From contig JADFLD010000017.1 in the NCBI GenBank assembly GCA_022564535.1, positions 1-12,625 of the forward strand: DNA of 12,625 nucleotides. Reading direction: 5' to 3'. Both the position numbers and the translations under genes were made by a program. Source of the stretch: Gemmatimonadota bacterium. GTDB taxonomy: Bacteria > Gemmatimonadota > Gemmatimonadetes > Longimicrobiales > UBA6960. The notes under the pieces were generated by a model. The model was given only the letters and a program-made list of their open reading frames with translations. It was not told the origin of the DNA and made no database searches. Shown here piece by piece: positions 1 to 6,675 of this stretch (the first letter of the stretch is position 1; each line of letters begins with the position of its first letter).

Positions 1-1
1 C

Positions 2-514
2 GTATTGCTCCGAACGGGGGAGGGGCTGGTTCTTCGTGGAACGAACGACGTGGATCGCAACAACCGTGGTATCGAGATCTTGGATGCGGCGCTGGGCCGC
101 GCCATCGTGCCATGGGCGGAGTTCCAGTCCATCACCTTCCATCCACCCGAGGCGCGTCAGACGACCGCGGAGTTGTTCGACAATGGAGGGCCGCTCTTCG
201 GCACGGTCGACGCTCTGGACGGGCGGACCATCGTCGGTGCGATCCGCTGGGGCAACGACGAGGCGGCGCGCTGGGAGGTGCTCGATGGATGGAGCGCGGG
301 CGTCGACTACGACATAGAGTTCAGTCACATTCACTCGATCGTCAGGAACGGATCGGGCGGTGTCACGGTCACGCTGCTCGACGGACGCACGCTCGACCTG
401 GAGGATTCCGACGACGTGGGCGAAGACAACGGCGGCATCTTCGTGAAGCCCGACGGACGCCCGACGCGGCTGATCCGGTGGCGCGATTTCGACCGAGTTA
501 CCTTCGCCCGATGA
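2..514 (+). CDS. C-terminal part of a protein with repeated small beta units (partial, unknown function)
   Basis: The reading frame is open to the left edge (the first full codon is at base 2), so this is the end of a longer gene whose start lies outside the window; the TTG at base 5 is not a convincing start. About 170 residues are visible. They contain the same pattern twice: GLVLRGTNDVDRNNRGIEI followed by VPWAEFQSITF (roughly residues 8-45), and RTLDLEDSDDVGEDNGGIFV followed by IRWRDFDRVTF (roughly 128-167). Between them is a unit with DGRTIVGAIRWGNDEA and YDIEFSHIHSI. Alternating hydrophobic residues and repeated W-x-x-F/I-T-F ends suggest short beta sheets, possibly SH3-like. I do not recognise a named family and see no catalytic motif or membrane segment in the visible part. 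Its TGA overlaps the ATG of the next gene (ATGA), so the two are probably translationally coupled. Confidence 0.75.
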   Translation, partial: VLLRTGEGLVLRGTNDVDRNNRGIEILDAALGRAIVPWAEFQSITFHPPEARQTTAELFDNGGPLFGTVDALDGRTIVGAIRWGNDEAARWEVLDGWSAGVDYDIEFSHIHSIVRNGSGGVTVTLLDGRTLDLEDSDDVGEDNGGIFVKPDGRPTRLIRWRDFDRVTFAR

Positions 515-2739
515 GCCGTCGCGTCGGTGTCGTCGTTGCCGGCATTCTCGCCGGCGCGGCCTCCGTGGCCGCCGCTCAGTCCGATGAAGGTCGGAATGGG
601 GTGTCGAGCTACCGCGACCCCACCGCAGCCGCGCTTCACGCGGCAGCCATGACCGAGCGGGAACGGGTCGACCACTCGCTTCTGAGTTACACCGCGGTCG
701 TCCGGCAGCGGATTGGGGCCTCGATCAGGATGCCGCTCAAGGACCGCACGATTTATCGATCGGAGGCTGCGCACCGCCTGTTTTGGAGACGGGACGGTGA
801 CGACCTCGTTCAGGTCTTGGCGTTCCGCGAGCAAACGCCTGGCGGAGTGAACGCCGAGGACCTGGATCTCGGCCGGTTCGAGGGCGCCTTCGACCCGATG
901 GACGACCGGCTCTTATTCGGATTCGCCTCGAGGGACGAGGACACGGGCGATGCCGACAGTGACGACTTCTGGTTCGAGCATCCTCTCTACGCGGAGTGGG
1001 TCGAGTCGTACTGGTTCAGCAGTGGGGATACGCTCACGGTGAGCTTGCCCGATGGGCGCCGGGTCGTAGCCATCGAGCTCCAGGTCGTGCCGCGTGAGGC
1101 AGACGTCCATCGGATGGTTGGGTCTCTCTGGATCGAGCCGTCGACGGGATCGCTCGTTCGCGCGGTGTATCGCTTATCCGACATCTTCGACGCGTTCCGC
1201 GACATTCCCGACCTCCAGGAGGAAGAAGAGGAAGACCTGTCGATGATTCCGGGCATTTTCAAGCCCTGGACCGTCGAGATCTCGATGATCGCAGTCGACT
1301 ACGCGCTTTGGGACTTCGAGGTTTGGCTGCCACGTAGCATGCGCATGGACGGGATTGTCGCGGCGGGGATAATCAAGGCTCCCATCACCGTCGACTACTC
1401 GTACGAAATGGAGTCGGTCACCACCGAGAAGAGTCTCGCGCAAGAGAGCGACGCCGATAGGCTTCCGGAGGTCCACTTTCGTACACGAAGCGAGGCGATG
1501 GCTCACCTCAATCACTTGGCGTTCGGGGAGGATGTACCGTATGCCGTCGAGTACGGCTTTCGGCAGGACGACGGTACGAGTACGCGATTCCTGTTCCCAG
1601 AAGACCGCGCCTTCCTGAGCGAGAGTCCCGATCTGCCGCCGCCGATCTGGGAGGAGGCACCGGGATTCACCTCCGAGGCCGAGCTGCGAACGATGTTCGA
1701 CGGGTTGGCCAGCCTGCCTGGCTTCCCGGTGCCACAGATGCCGGCCACGCTACGGTGGGGCCTCCAGCGCCCGGACCTTCTCCGATTCAATCGCGTGGAG
1801 GGGGTCTCGGTAGGCGTGCGGGGCCAGATTCGTCCGCAGACCTTCGTGGGCCCCCTGTCGGTCACGGCCACGCTGCGTCTCGGCGCGGCGGACCTCGACC
1901 CCAACGCCCGTCTCGACGTTGCGCGCGAGACTCTGAGACGCCGTGTTACACTGTCCGCGTTCAACGAGCTCGCGGCGATCGACGAGGGGGCCCGTCACCT
2001 GGGGCTGGGCAACTCGGCGTTGGCTTTTTTCTTCGGACGGGACGACGGAGACTACTATCGGCGCTCTGGAGCCTCGCTCGAGTGGACACCGCCCAGCGCG
2101 GGTCGGCGAGCCTTCAGCGTACGCGGATACGCGGAGTACCATCGCGCTGCTGACGTGGGCACGAACTTCGCGCTGTTGTGGTTCTGGAAGGACTACCGGC
2201 CCAACGTTCTGGCAGACGAGGGCTGGGAGTACGGTGGAGTCATCGGGCTCGCACCCTGGTGGGGCACCGATCCCAAGCTGGCGCAGGGCGGCCTGGACCT
2301 GGTGGTGCAGGGCGGGGTGGGCGAAACCCAATACGTTCGGTCGTCGCTCATCGGCCGCGCTGTGTTTCCGCTATCCGGCGACATCCGGTTCGCCGTGGAG
2401 GGGGGGGGCGGCACGTCTTGGGGCGCGCCATCGGTTCAGCGACTCTGGTATGTCGGCGGACCACGGACGCTGAGGGCGTACAGCCCGAGAGTCGCCGGAG
2501 GGGAAAGCTTCATGCGGGGCCGCGCGGCGGTCGCCCGCGCGTACTCCTTCGGGTCGGTCTTGATGTTTTCCGATTTTGGGTGGGCGGGTGATCGCGATAC
2601 GTTCGATTTCGACGATGCGCTCATCTCGGTTGGGGCCGGGGTCTCGCTTCTCGACGGCCTGATTCGCCTCGACGGTGCATACGGTCTGCGCGACCCCAAA
2701 GGCTTCCGCGTGGACTTCTACTTGGACGCGATCCTCTGA
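511..2739 (+). CDS. Exported outer-membrane beta-barrel protein, BamA/TamA (bacterial surface antigen)-like
   Basis: This 742-residue protein starts at ATG 511 within an ATGA overlap. The open frame continues upstream to 112, but that stretch is a shadow of the preceding gene and lacks a signal sequence, whereas 511 gives a clear one (MSRRVGVVVAGILAG, likely cleaved near AAAQ, about residue 23). Residues ~40-450 form a soluble-looking region with a DUF5686-like feel (SLWIEPSTGSLVRAVYRLSD) and an acidic run at 237-242. From about 480 to the end, amphipathic strands alternate as in a 16-strand Omp85 or surface-antigen barrel, with the typical late segment WYVGGPRTLRAYSP (~648-660) and a final strand FRVDFYLDAIL. 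The position matching the conserved RG(F/Y) loop motif of Omp85 proteins reads R655-A656-Y657. POTRA domains are not obvious. The likely site is the outer membrane; the substrate, or role in assembly or secretion, is unknown. A run of nine G lies inside the barrel region. Barrel placement is fairly sure; the exact family is less so. Confidence 0.8.
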   Translation: MSRRVGVVVAGILAGAASVAAAQSDEGRNGVSSYRDPTAAALHAAAMTERERVDHSLLSYTAVVRQRIGASIRMPLKDRTIYRSEAAHRLFWRRDGDDLVQVLAFREQTPGGVNAEDLDLGRFEGAFDPMDDRLLFGFASRDEDTGDADSDDFWFEHPLYAEWVESYWFSSGDTLTVSLPDGRRVVAIELQVVPREADVHRMVGSLWIEPSTGSLVRAVYRLSDIFDAFRDIPDLQEEEEEDLSMIPGIFKPWTVEISMIAVDYALWDFEVWLPRSMRMDGIVAAGIIKAPITVDYSYEMESVTTEKSLAQESDADRLPEVHFRTRSEAMAHLNHLAFGEDVPYAVEYGFRQDDGTSTRFLFPEDRAFLSESPDLPPPIWEEAPGFTSEAELRTMFDGLASLPGFPVPQMPATLRWGLQRPDLLRFNRVEGVSVGVRGQIRPQTFVGPLSVTATLRLGAADLDPNARLDVARETLRRRVTLSAFNELAAIDEGARHLGLGNSALAFFFGRDDGDYYRRSGASLEWTPPSAGRRAFSVRGYAEYHRAADVGTNFALLWFWKDYRPNVLADEGWEYGGVIGLAPWWGTDPKLAQGGLDLVVQGGVGETQYVRSSLIGRAVFPLSGDIRFAVEGGGGTSWGAPSVQRLWYVGGPRTLRAYSPRVAGGESFMRGRAAVARAYSFGSVLMFSDFGWAGDRDTFDFDDALISVGAGVSLLDGLIRLDGAYGLRDPKGFRVDFYLDAIL
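2400..2408 (+). repeat. Run of nine G residues inside the barrel gene
   Basis: Nine consecutive G bases encode part of an E-G-G-G-G stretch around residues 630-634 of the outer-membrane barrel protein. It is the longest homopolymer I noticed in the window. Length change here would shift the frame and remove the last ~110 residues of the barrel. Whether it varies in nature cannot be seen from one sequence. Confidence 0.85.
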
Positions 2740-2750
2740 AGCCTCCCAGA

Positions 2751-3251
2751 GTGGTTCTCATCGTCATGGTGTTAGGCCTGGTCCCCGGCGGGGTGGGCGA
2801 GGCCGAGGCGCAGATTTCTGATATTTCCCGCATCTCGTTGGGAGACAGCGTTCGCATCCGGCTACCGGGTGCGCTCAGGGTCGATGCGTCACTGCTATCC
2901 TGGCGGGGTGACGTCATGATGCTGGACCTTGTCGGCCTCGAGGCACCCTGGCCTGTATCGATTTTGGAGCTCGAAGCCCTCGAAGCCCACGTGGCGCGGA
3001 CGTCCCGCGAGGGATTCCGGTACGGGGCAGGCGTTGGAGCCGCGGCCGGGATTTTCCTGGGTGCGGGGCTCGGACTGGTGCTTCACGCGACGGGCATCGT
3101 CAACGACCCGGATCAGCCGCGGACCCAAGTCATGCGGACCGCGACACGGTGGTTGGCCCTGGGCGCCGTCGCGGGCGCTCTGGGCGGGGGCTTCTACATG
3201 GGTGCGCACCCGGGCTTCGGTTGGGTTCGCATCGAGCTTCCCCGGTCCTGA
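2751..3251 (+). CDS. Small exported/membrane protein with beta N-domain and glycine-zipper hairpin (hypothetical)
   Basis: This is a 166-residue protein starting at GTG 2751, 11 nt after the barrel gene. The start is uncertain: ATG 2766 also works, and the frame is open further upstream without an ATG. A hydrophobic N-terminus (VVLIVMVLGLVPGG) ends near AEAQ (~21) and looks like a signal sequence. Residues 25-80 (SLGDSVRIRLPG, LSWRGDVMMLDLVGL) read as a small SH3-like beta barrel. Two Gly/Ala-rich helices follow (about 91-113 and 131-152), the first GAGVGAAAGIFLGAGLGL, giving a hairpin of the glycine-zipper type, and a short beta end, FGWVRIELPRS. This build is common among uncharacterised envelope proteins; no enzyme motif is visible. 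It closes the first gene cluster. I see no T-run terminator behind it, so read-through toward tetR cannot be excluded. Confidence 0.7.
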   Translation: MVLIVMVLGLVPGGVGEAEAQISDISRISLGDSVRIRLPGALRVDASLLSWRGDVMMLDLVGLEAPWPVSILELEALEAHVARTSREGFRYGAGVGAAAGIFLGAGLGLVLHATGIVNDPDQPRTQVMRTATRWLALGAVAGALGGGFYMGAHPGFGWVRIELPRS

Positions 3252-3271
3252 CGCTCGGGTCGCGCCATGGA

Positions 3272-3303
3272 TTGCACCTTCTGGTACTAAACACCGTTAT
3301 CAT
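3272..3303 (+). promoter_or_regulatory. Weak candidate promoter for the efflux operon
   Basis: TTGCAC (3272-3277) and TATCAT (3298-3303) resemble -35 and -10 boxes, but the 20-nt spacing is longer than the ideal 17, so this is tentative. TATCAT overlaps the left operator-like motif, as expected if a repressor blocks this promoter. A second -35-like TTGACG at 3321-3326 has no good partner at 17 nt. The 105-bp gap 3252-3356 is the only substantial space upstream of tetR, so a promoter is expected in it. Confidence 0.3.
3287..3303 (-). promoter_or_regulatory. Candidate TetR operator, left copy
   Basis: On the minus strand these bases read ATGATAACGGTGTTTAG, which matches the right copy at 3339-3355 in 13 of 17 positions, including an unbroken ACGGTGTT. 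The two copies face each other in the gap just before the tetR gene. Autoregulation through such sites is common for TetR-family repressors; binding here is inferred. On its own each copy is only weakly palindromic (AAC...GTT). Confidence 0.5.
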
Positions 3304-3338
3304 CATTTAGCCTGTACTTGTTGACGGGTACGGTCGTT

Positions 3339-3355
3339 ATGTTTACGGTGTTCAC
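3339..3355 (+). promoter_or_regulatory. Candidate TetR operator, right copy
   Basis: The plus strand reads ATGTTTACGGTGTTCAC and ends 1 nt before the chosen tetR start at 3357. It is an inverted copy (13 of 17) of the motif at 3287-3303, with 52 nt between corresponding positions. Its place next to the start codon would let a bound repressor block the promoter or elongation. If tetR began at the ATG at 3339, the motif would lie inside the coding region, another reason for preferring 3357. Confidence 0.5.
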
Positions 3356-3356
3356 C

Positions 3357-3995
3357 ATGTCAGATCAACGTGAACGGATTCTGGCCCATGCCTGTGACCT
3401 GTATTTGAGGGACGGCCTGGACGGCTTTTCGATGCGAAAGTTGGCGAAAGCCGTAGGGGTGACGGCTCCGGCGATCTATCGCCACTACGACGGGCGCGAA
3501 GAGGTGCTCGCGGACGTCCTCCGTGAGGCGCATCGGACCTTTTCCCGGTACCTCTACCGGGCTCTCGGAGCGCCGACGCCCCTGGAGCGCTTCTTCGGGG
3601 CGGGACAGGGCTATCTGGACTTCGTGGTGGAACATCCACGCTGGTACGGCATGCTGCACGCGGCCCCGGATCATCTGGGGATGGAGGCCCTGCCGGACGA
3701 TATCGAGGCAATGGGTTGTGCCATCCATCAGTTCTGGATCGATCGGGTCCAGGAGTGCATGCAGGCCGGAATTCTGAAGGAGGGGGACGCCAAGGAGACC
3801 GCCGTCACCATGTGGGCCCACGCCCACGGCATGGTCCAGCTCTACCATGCGGGGCGATTCCGTATTGGCCCTGAGGAGTTTCGAGCCCTCTTCGAGGCTT
3901 CCGGCGCACGAATGATGTCTGGGGTCGCGACGAAACAATTTGCGGAACAGCTCTCTCACAGGTTCGGGGAAGGAGCAGCTCAGCTTCAGGGCTGA
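3357..3995 (+). CDS. TetR/AcrR-family transcriptional repressor of the efflux operon
   Basis: This 212-residue DNA-binding regulator has a normal TetR length. The N-terminal helix-turn-helix is plain: FSMRKLAKAVGVTAPAIYRHY (residues 24-44), followed by the typical DGREEVLADVL helix. The C-terminal ligand/dimer region includes WAHAHGMVQLYHAGRF (153-168), which resembles the WHG-type TetR C-terminal domain. In-frame starts also exist at TTG 3318 and ATG 3339, but they would add a hydrophobic MFTVFT-like stretch foreign to the family, so ATG 3357 (MSDQRERIL) was chosen. None of the starts has a clear Shine-Dalgarno. The gene lies first in the operon, 46 nt before the TolC-like gene, so it probably represses both itself and the pump, with release by a pump substrate (inferred). 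The ligand is unknown. Confidence 0.92.
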   Translation: MSDQRERILAHACDLYLRDGLDGFSMRKLAKAVGVTAPAIYRHYDGREEVLADVLREAHRTFSRYLYRALGAPTPLERFFGAGQGYLDFVVEHPRWYGMLHAAPDHLGMEALPDDIEAMGCAIHQFWIDRVQECMQAGILKEGDAKETAVTMWAHAHGMVQLYHAGRFRIGPEEFRALFEASGARMMSGVATKQFAEQLSHRFGEGAAQLQG

Positions 3996-4013
3996 GATCG
4001 ACGAATTTCGATC
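3996..4013 (+). repeat. Short inverted repeat between tetR and the TolC-like gene
   Basis: GATCGA and TCGATC (6-bp arms, 6-nt loop) directly follow the tetR stop. The stem is short and has no T-run behind it, so it is not a convincing terminator. It could slightly affect the relative expression of regulator and pump, or be chance. Confidence 0.3.
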
Positions 4014-4041
4014 CATCGACTAGGACGGGACTGAGGACGGG

Positions 4042-5553
4042 ATGAACGTGAAATGGAGCCGCCTGAGGCGGCTGACGATAAAGAATAGAGTGGGTGGGGT
4101 GGCGCTTGGGATCGCCCTCGGCGTGTCGCCGCTCTCGGCGCAACATCCGACGGGTGAGGCAATGGGGCTCACCGCGCTCGTCAGAACGGCACTCGATACC
4201 AACCGCGAGCTGTACATCGCCCGGGAGGCGTTCGTCGGGGCTCAGGAGCTGGTGTCGGAAGCGTGGAGCAACGTCATGCCTTCCATCGACTTCAACGCTT
4301 CGTACACGAGAAATATCGCGCCGGCACTGAACTTTCTGCCCGCCGCGATCTTCGATCCTACCGCCGGACCCGACGACTATATCGGCGTGCAGTTCGGCGC
4401 CGACAACGTGTGGAACTCAACCATCACGATCGAGCAGCCGCTCTTTCGCCCCGGGCTGATCGTGGCTCTGGGGGCCGCAAGTCGGTTCGAGAGGCTGCAG
4501 GACGAGGTCGTGCGCGGTGCGGCCCAGAGCGTGGTGACGCAAGTGCGGACGGCCTATTACACGCTGTTGCTGGCCCAGGAGCAGGCCCGGCTCACGGGGA
4601 ACTCGGTCGATCGGGTCAGGGAATCGCTGAAGGAGACGAAGGCGCTCAACCGGGCCGGGCTCATCGACGACTACGACGTGCTTCGCCTGCAAGTCGAGTT
4701 GGCCAACCTCGAACCCAATCTGCGGAGGGCGGACAACGCCGTGCTGCGGGCGCGTCGGGAACTGGCCCTTCGGGTCAACCTCCCAGACCACGAGGCGCTC
4801 GAGGTGAGGGGCGCGCTCGCGGAGATGAACTTGAGCGAATTGTCCCTCAACAGCGCGGCGAATCGGGAGATTCTCTCCTTCAATGGTCTCGAGATCACCG
4901 GCGTGGAAGGCGTCGGAGCGGCGCTCGAAGAGGCTTTGATGCGATCCGGTGAGATGCGGTCCGATCTGCGTCAGTTGGAGTTGACCGAGGAGCTTCGGCA
5001 CACGGAGATGCGCGCCGAACAGGCCAACTATCTGCCCGAAATCACGCTCTTCGGCAACTACATCGTCAACGCACAGAATAACGGTGGACCGAGCTTCTTC
5101 GGGCGCAACGGGGGACAGCGTGCCGACTCCAAGGCCGTTGGGATCCGCGTGAGCCTGCCGGTTTTCCAGGGGTTCCGGCGCGACGCGCGCATCGACCAGA
5201 AGCGCGCGGCTCTACGACAAGCGCGAGCCATGACCGAGCAGGGCATCGAGGTCGCCCAGAGCCAGGTTCGCACGATCATGGAGGCCGTCGAAGAGGCGTA
5301 TCTGCGTGCGGCCGCGCAGGAGCTCGCCGTCGATCAGGCCGGGCGAGGTTTTGAAATCGCAAGGGCGAAGTACTCCGAAGGGTTGGGTAGCCGGCTGGAA
5401 CTGACCGACGCCGAGGTCGCCCTGAGGCAGAGTGAATTCAATTATGCGCAGGCCGTCTACGACTACTTGGTGGCTCGCGCCCAGTTGGACGAGGCGATCG
5501 GCCAGGTACCCCTCGTGGACCTGGAAGTCGATGTGGCGGGAAGCGACCGATGA
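4042..5553 (+). CDS. TolC-family outer-membrane efflux channel protein
   Basis: This 503-residue protein is the outer-membrane/periplasmic tunnel of a tripartite efflux pump. It starts at ATG 4042 with GAGG at 4033-4036. A basic N-terminus (MNVKWSRLRRLTIKNR) and hydrophobic core end near SPLSAQ (~34), a signal peptide. Two homologous OEP-type halves follow: ~45-235 (AREAFVGAQELVSEAWSNV, then long helices with AQEQARLTGNSVDRVRESLK) and ~295-490 (RSDLRQLELTEELRHTEMR, then QARAMTEQGIEVAQSQVRT). Beta-rich stretches for the barrel lie near 80-140 and 330-375 (LPEITLFGNYIVN, RVSLPVFQGFRRDARI). The ending YSEGLGSRLELTDAEVALRQ is typical of the family. There is no lipobox, so it is a non-lipidated TolC-type rather than OprM-type channel. 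It overlaps the adaptor gene by four bases (ATGA) and belongs with the adaptor and permease that follow. Confidence 0.93.
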   Translation: MNVKWSRLRRLTIKNRVGGVALGIALGVSPLSAQHPTGEAMGLTALVRTALDTNRELYIAREAFVGAQELVSEAWSNVMPSIDFNASYTRNIAPALNFLPAAIFDPTAGPDDYIGVQFGADNVWNSTITIEQPLFRPGLIVALGAASRFERLQDEVVRGAAQSVVTQVRTAYYTLLLAQEQARLTGNSVDRVRESLKETKALNRAGLIDDYDVLRLQVELANLEPNLRRADNAVLRARRELALRVNLPDHEALEVRGALAEMNLSELSLNSAANREILSFNGLEITGVEGVGAALEEALMRSGEMRSDLRQLELTEELRHTEMRAEQANYLPEITLFGNYIVNAQNNGGPSFFGRNGGQRADSKAVGIRVSLPVFQGFRRDARIDQKRAALRQARAMTEQGIEVAQSQVRTIMEAVEEAYLRAAAQELAVDQAGRGFEIARAKYSEGLGSRLELTDAEVALRQSEFNYAQAVYDYLVARAQLDEAIGQVPLVDLEVDVAGSDR

Positions 5554-6674
5554 GGATGAATCAGACTACGGGGACGATGGGTGAGACGATGAGCACGACG
5601 GCACGACTTCGGGGAGTGTTCGCGATCGTGAGCCTGGCGGCTCTGGCCGGATGTGGGTCGGCGCGGGCCGACGCGGCGGAGGACGGGGCGAGCGGCGAAG
5701 GCTTCGTTCGCGTGATCAATGTCGAGGTCAGCGAGATCACGGCGGAGACGTTCGTCGAGGAGATCCGACTCACGTCGGTCGCGGTGGCGAGTCAGGACGT
5801 GATGCTGAAGGCGGAGGAAGGCGGTGTCATCCTTCGGCTCTACCACGATCGGGGTGATCGCGTATCTGCTGGCGATCGAATCGCCAAGATCGACGACCAC
5901 ATCCTTCAGGCACAGGTCGACCAGGCCCGAGCCGTGGCCGAGCTGGCGTCCCAGACGTGGGATCGCCGCAAGCGCCTGTGGGAGGAAGATCGGGTGGGCT
6001 CGGAGATCGCCTATCTGGAGGCGAAGTACGGCGCGGAGCAGGCCGCCGCCGCCCTCGCCGGGCTCGAAGAGCGGCTCACGCGCACCGTGATCCGGGCTCC
6101 GTTCTCGGGTATTCTCGATGAGCGTCACGTCGACGTCGGTGCCATGGTGGGGCCCGGAGAGACGATCGGTCGTCTCGTCGACCTGGACCCCATCAAGGTC
6201 TTCGCCGGTGTGCCTGAGCGTTATGCAGCGAATGTGAAGGTCGGGGCCGTGGCCACGATGACGTTCGAGGCCCTCGGGGACGAGGCCTACACGGCGCGGA
6301 TTCGCTACGTCGGCGCGACCATCGATCCGCTCAACCGGACCTTTCCGATCGAGGTCGAGCTCGCGAACCCCGATGGATCGATCAAGCCGCAGATGGTGGC
6401 GAACATGTCGATCACGCGAAGCGAGGTCGAGAACGCCGTCGTGGTTCCTCAGGACGTGCTGGTGAGGGTCGAGGAAGGTTATGTGGTCTTCATCGCCGTC
6501 GATGAGGAGGGTGCCATGATGGCAGAGGTGCGTGCCGTCGTGCTCGGCCCGAGGCGTCGAAACCTCGTGGTGATCGAGTCGGGCGTATCTCCGGGGGACC
6601 GGCTGATTATCGTGGGTCAAAAGTCGGTCGCGAATGGTGACCGCATCAATATCGTCGCCCGGCGAGGTGGCTGA
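5550..6674 (+). CDS. RND efflux periplasmic adaptor (membrane-fusion) lipoprotein
   Basis: This 374-residue adaptor (from ATG 5550, in an ATGA overlap) would link the RND permease to the TolC-like channel. ATGs at 5556 and 5589 are also possible; 5589 gives the tidiest lipoprotein signal (MSTTARLRGVFAIVSL) and 361 residues. The lipobox is LAGC, with the Cys codon at 5652-5654, so the mature protein is probably lipid-anchored. Domains in order: half-lipoyl motif VILRLYHDRGDRVSAGDRI (~91-109), a short alpha-hairpin (~112-178; QAQVDQARAVAELASQTWDR, EQAAAALAGLEERL), second half-lipoyl TVIRAPFSGILDERHVDVG (~180-198) with GAMVGPGETIGRLVDLDPIK, beta-barrel (~210-290) and membrane-proximal domain ending SVANGDRINIVA. 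The hairpin is shorter than in AcrA. Residues ~281-295 (ANPDGSIKPQMVANM) are typical of the family. Confidence 0.93.
   Translation: MRMNQTTGTMGETMSTTARLRGVFAIVSLAALAGCGSARADAAEDGASGEGFVRVINVEVSEITAETFVEEIRLTSVAVASQDVMLKAEEGGVILRLYHDRGDRVSAGDRIAKIDDHILQAQVDQARAVAELASQTWDRRKRLWEEDRVGSEIAYLEAKYGAEQAAAALAGLEERLTRTVIRAPFSGILDERHVDVGAMVGPGETIGRLVDLDPIKVFAGVPERYAANVKVGAVATMTFEALGDEAYTARIRYVGATIDPLNRTFPIEVELANPDGSIKPQMVANMSITRSEVENAVVVPQDVLVRVEEGYVVFIAVDEEGAMMAEVRAVVLGPRRRNLVVIESGVSPGDRLIIVGQKSVANGDRINIVARRGG
6664..6670 (+). promoter_or_regulatory. Ribosome binding site fixing the RND permease start
   Basis: GAGGTGG lies 5 nt before ATG 6676. It supports that start over the upstream in-frame ATG at 6634, which overlaps the adaptor gene by 41 nt and has no such site. 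Confidence 0.6.
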
Positions 6675-6675
6675 G

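Noticed and set aside
112..510. N-terminal 133-residue extension of the barrel protein's open frame
   Set aside because: It overlaps the preceding gene almost entirely, has Arg/Gly-rich shadow composition, and would bury the clear signal peptide that begins at ATG 511.
3318..3356. TTG or upstream ATG start for TetR
   Set aside because: It would add a hydrophobic LTGTVVMFTVFT stretch unlike TetR N-termini and would place the right operator-like motif inside the coding sequence.
5463..6620. 385-codon open frame on the minus strand across the adaptor gene
   Set aside because: It has the same antisense-shadow composition (His/Arg/Asp-rich), no recognisable motif, and fully overlaps a certain gene.
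6634..6675. Earlier ATG start for the RND permease
   Set aside because: It overlaps the adaptor gene by 41 nt without a ribosome site; ATG 6676 has GAGGTGG at proper spacing and directly follows the adaptor stop.
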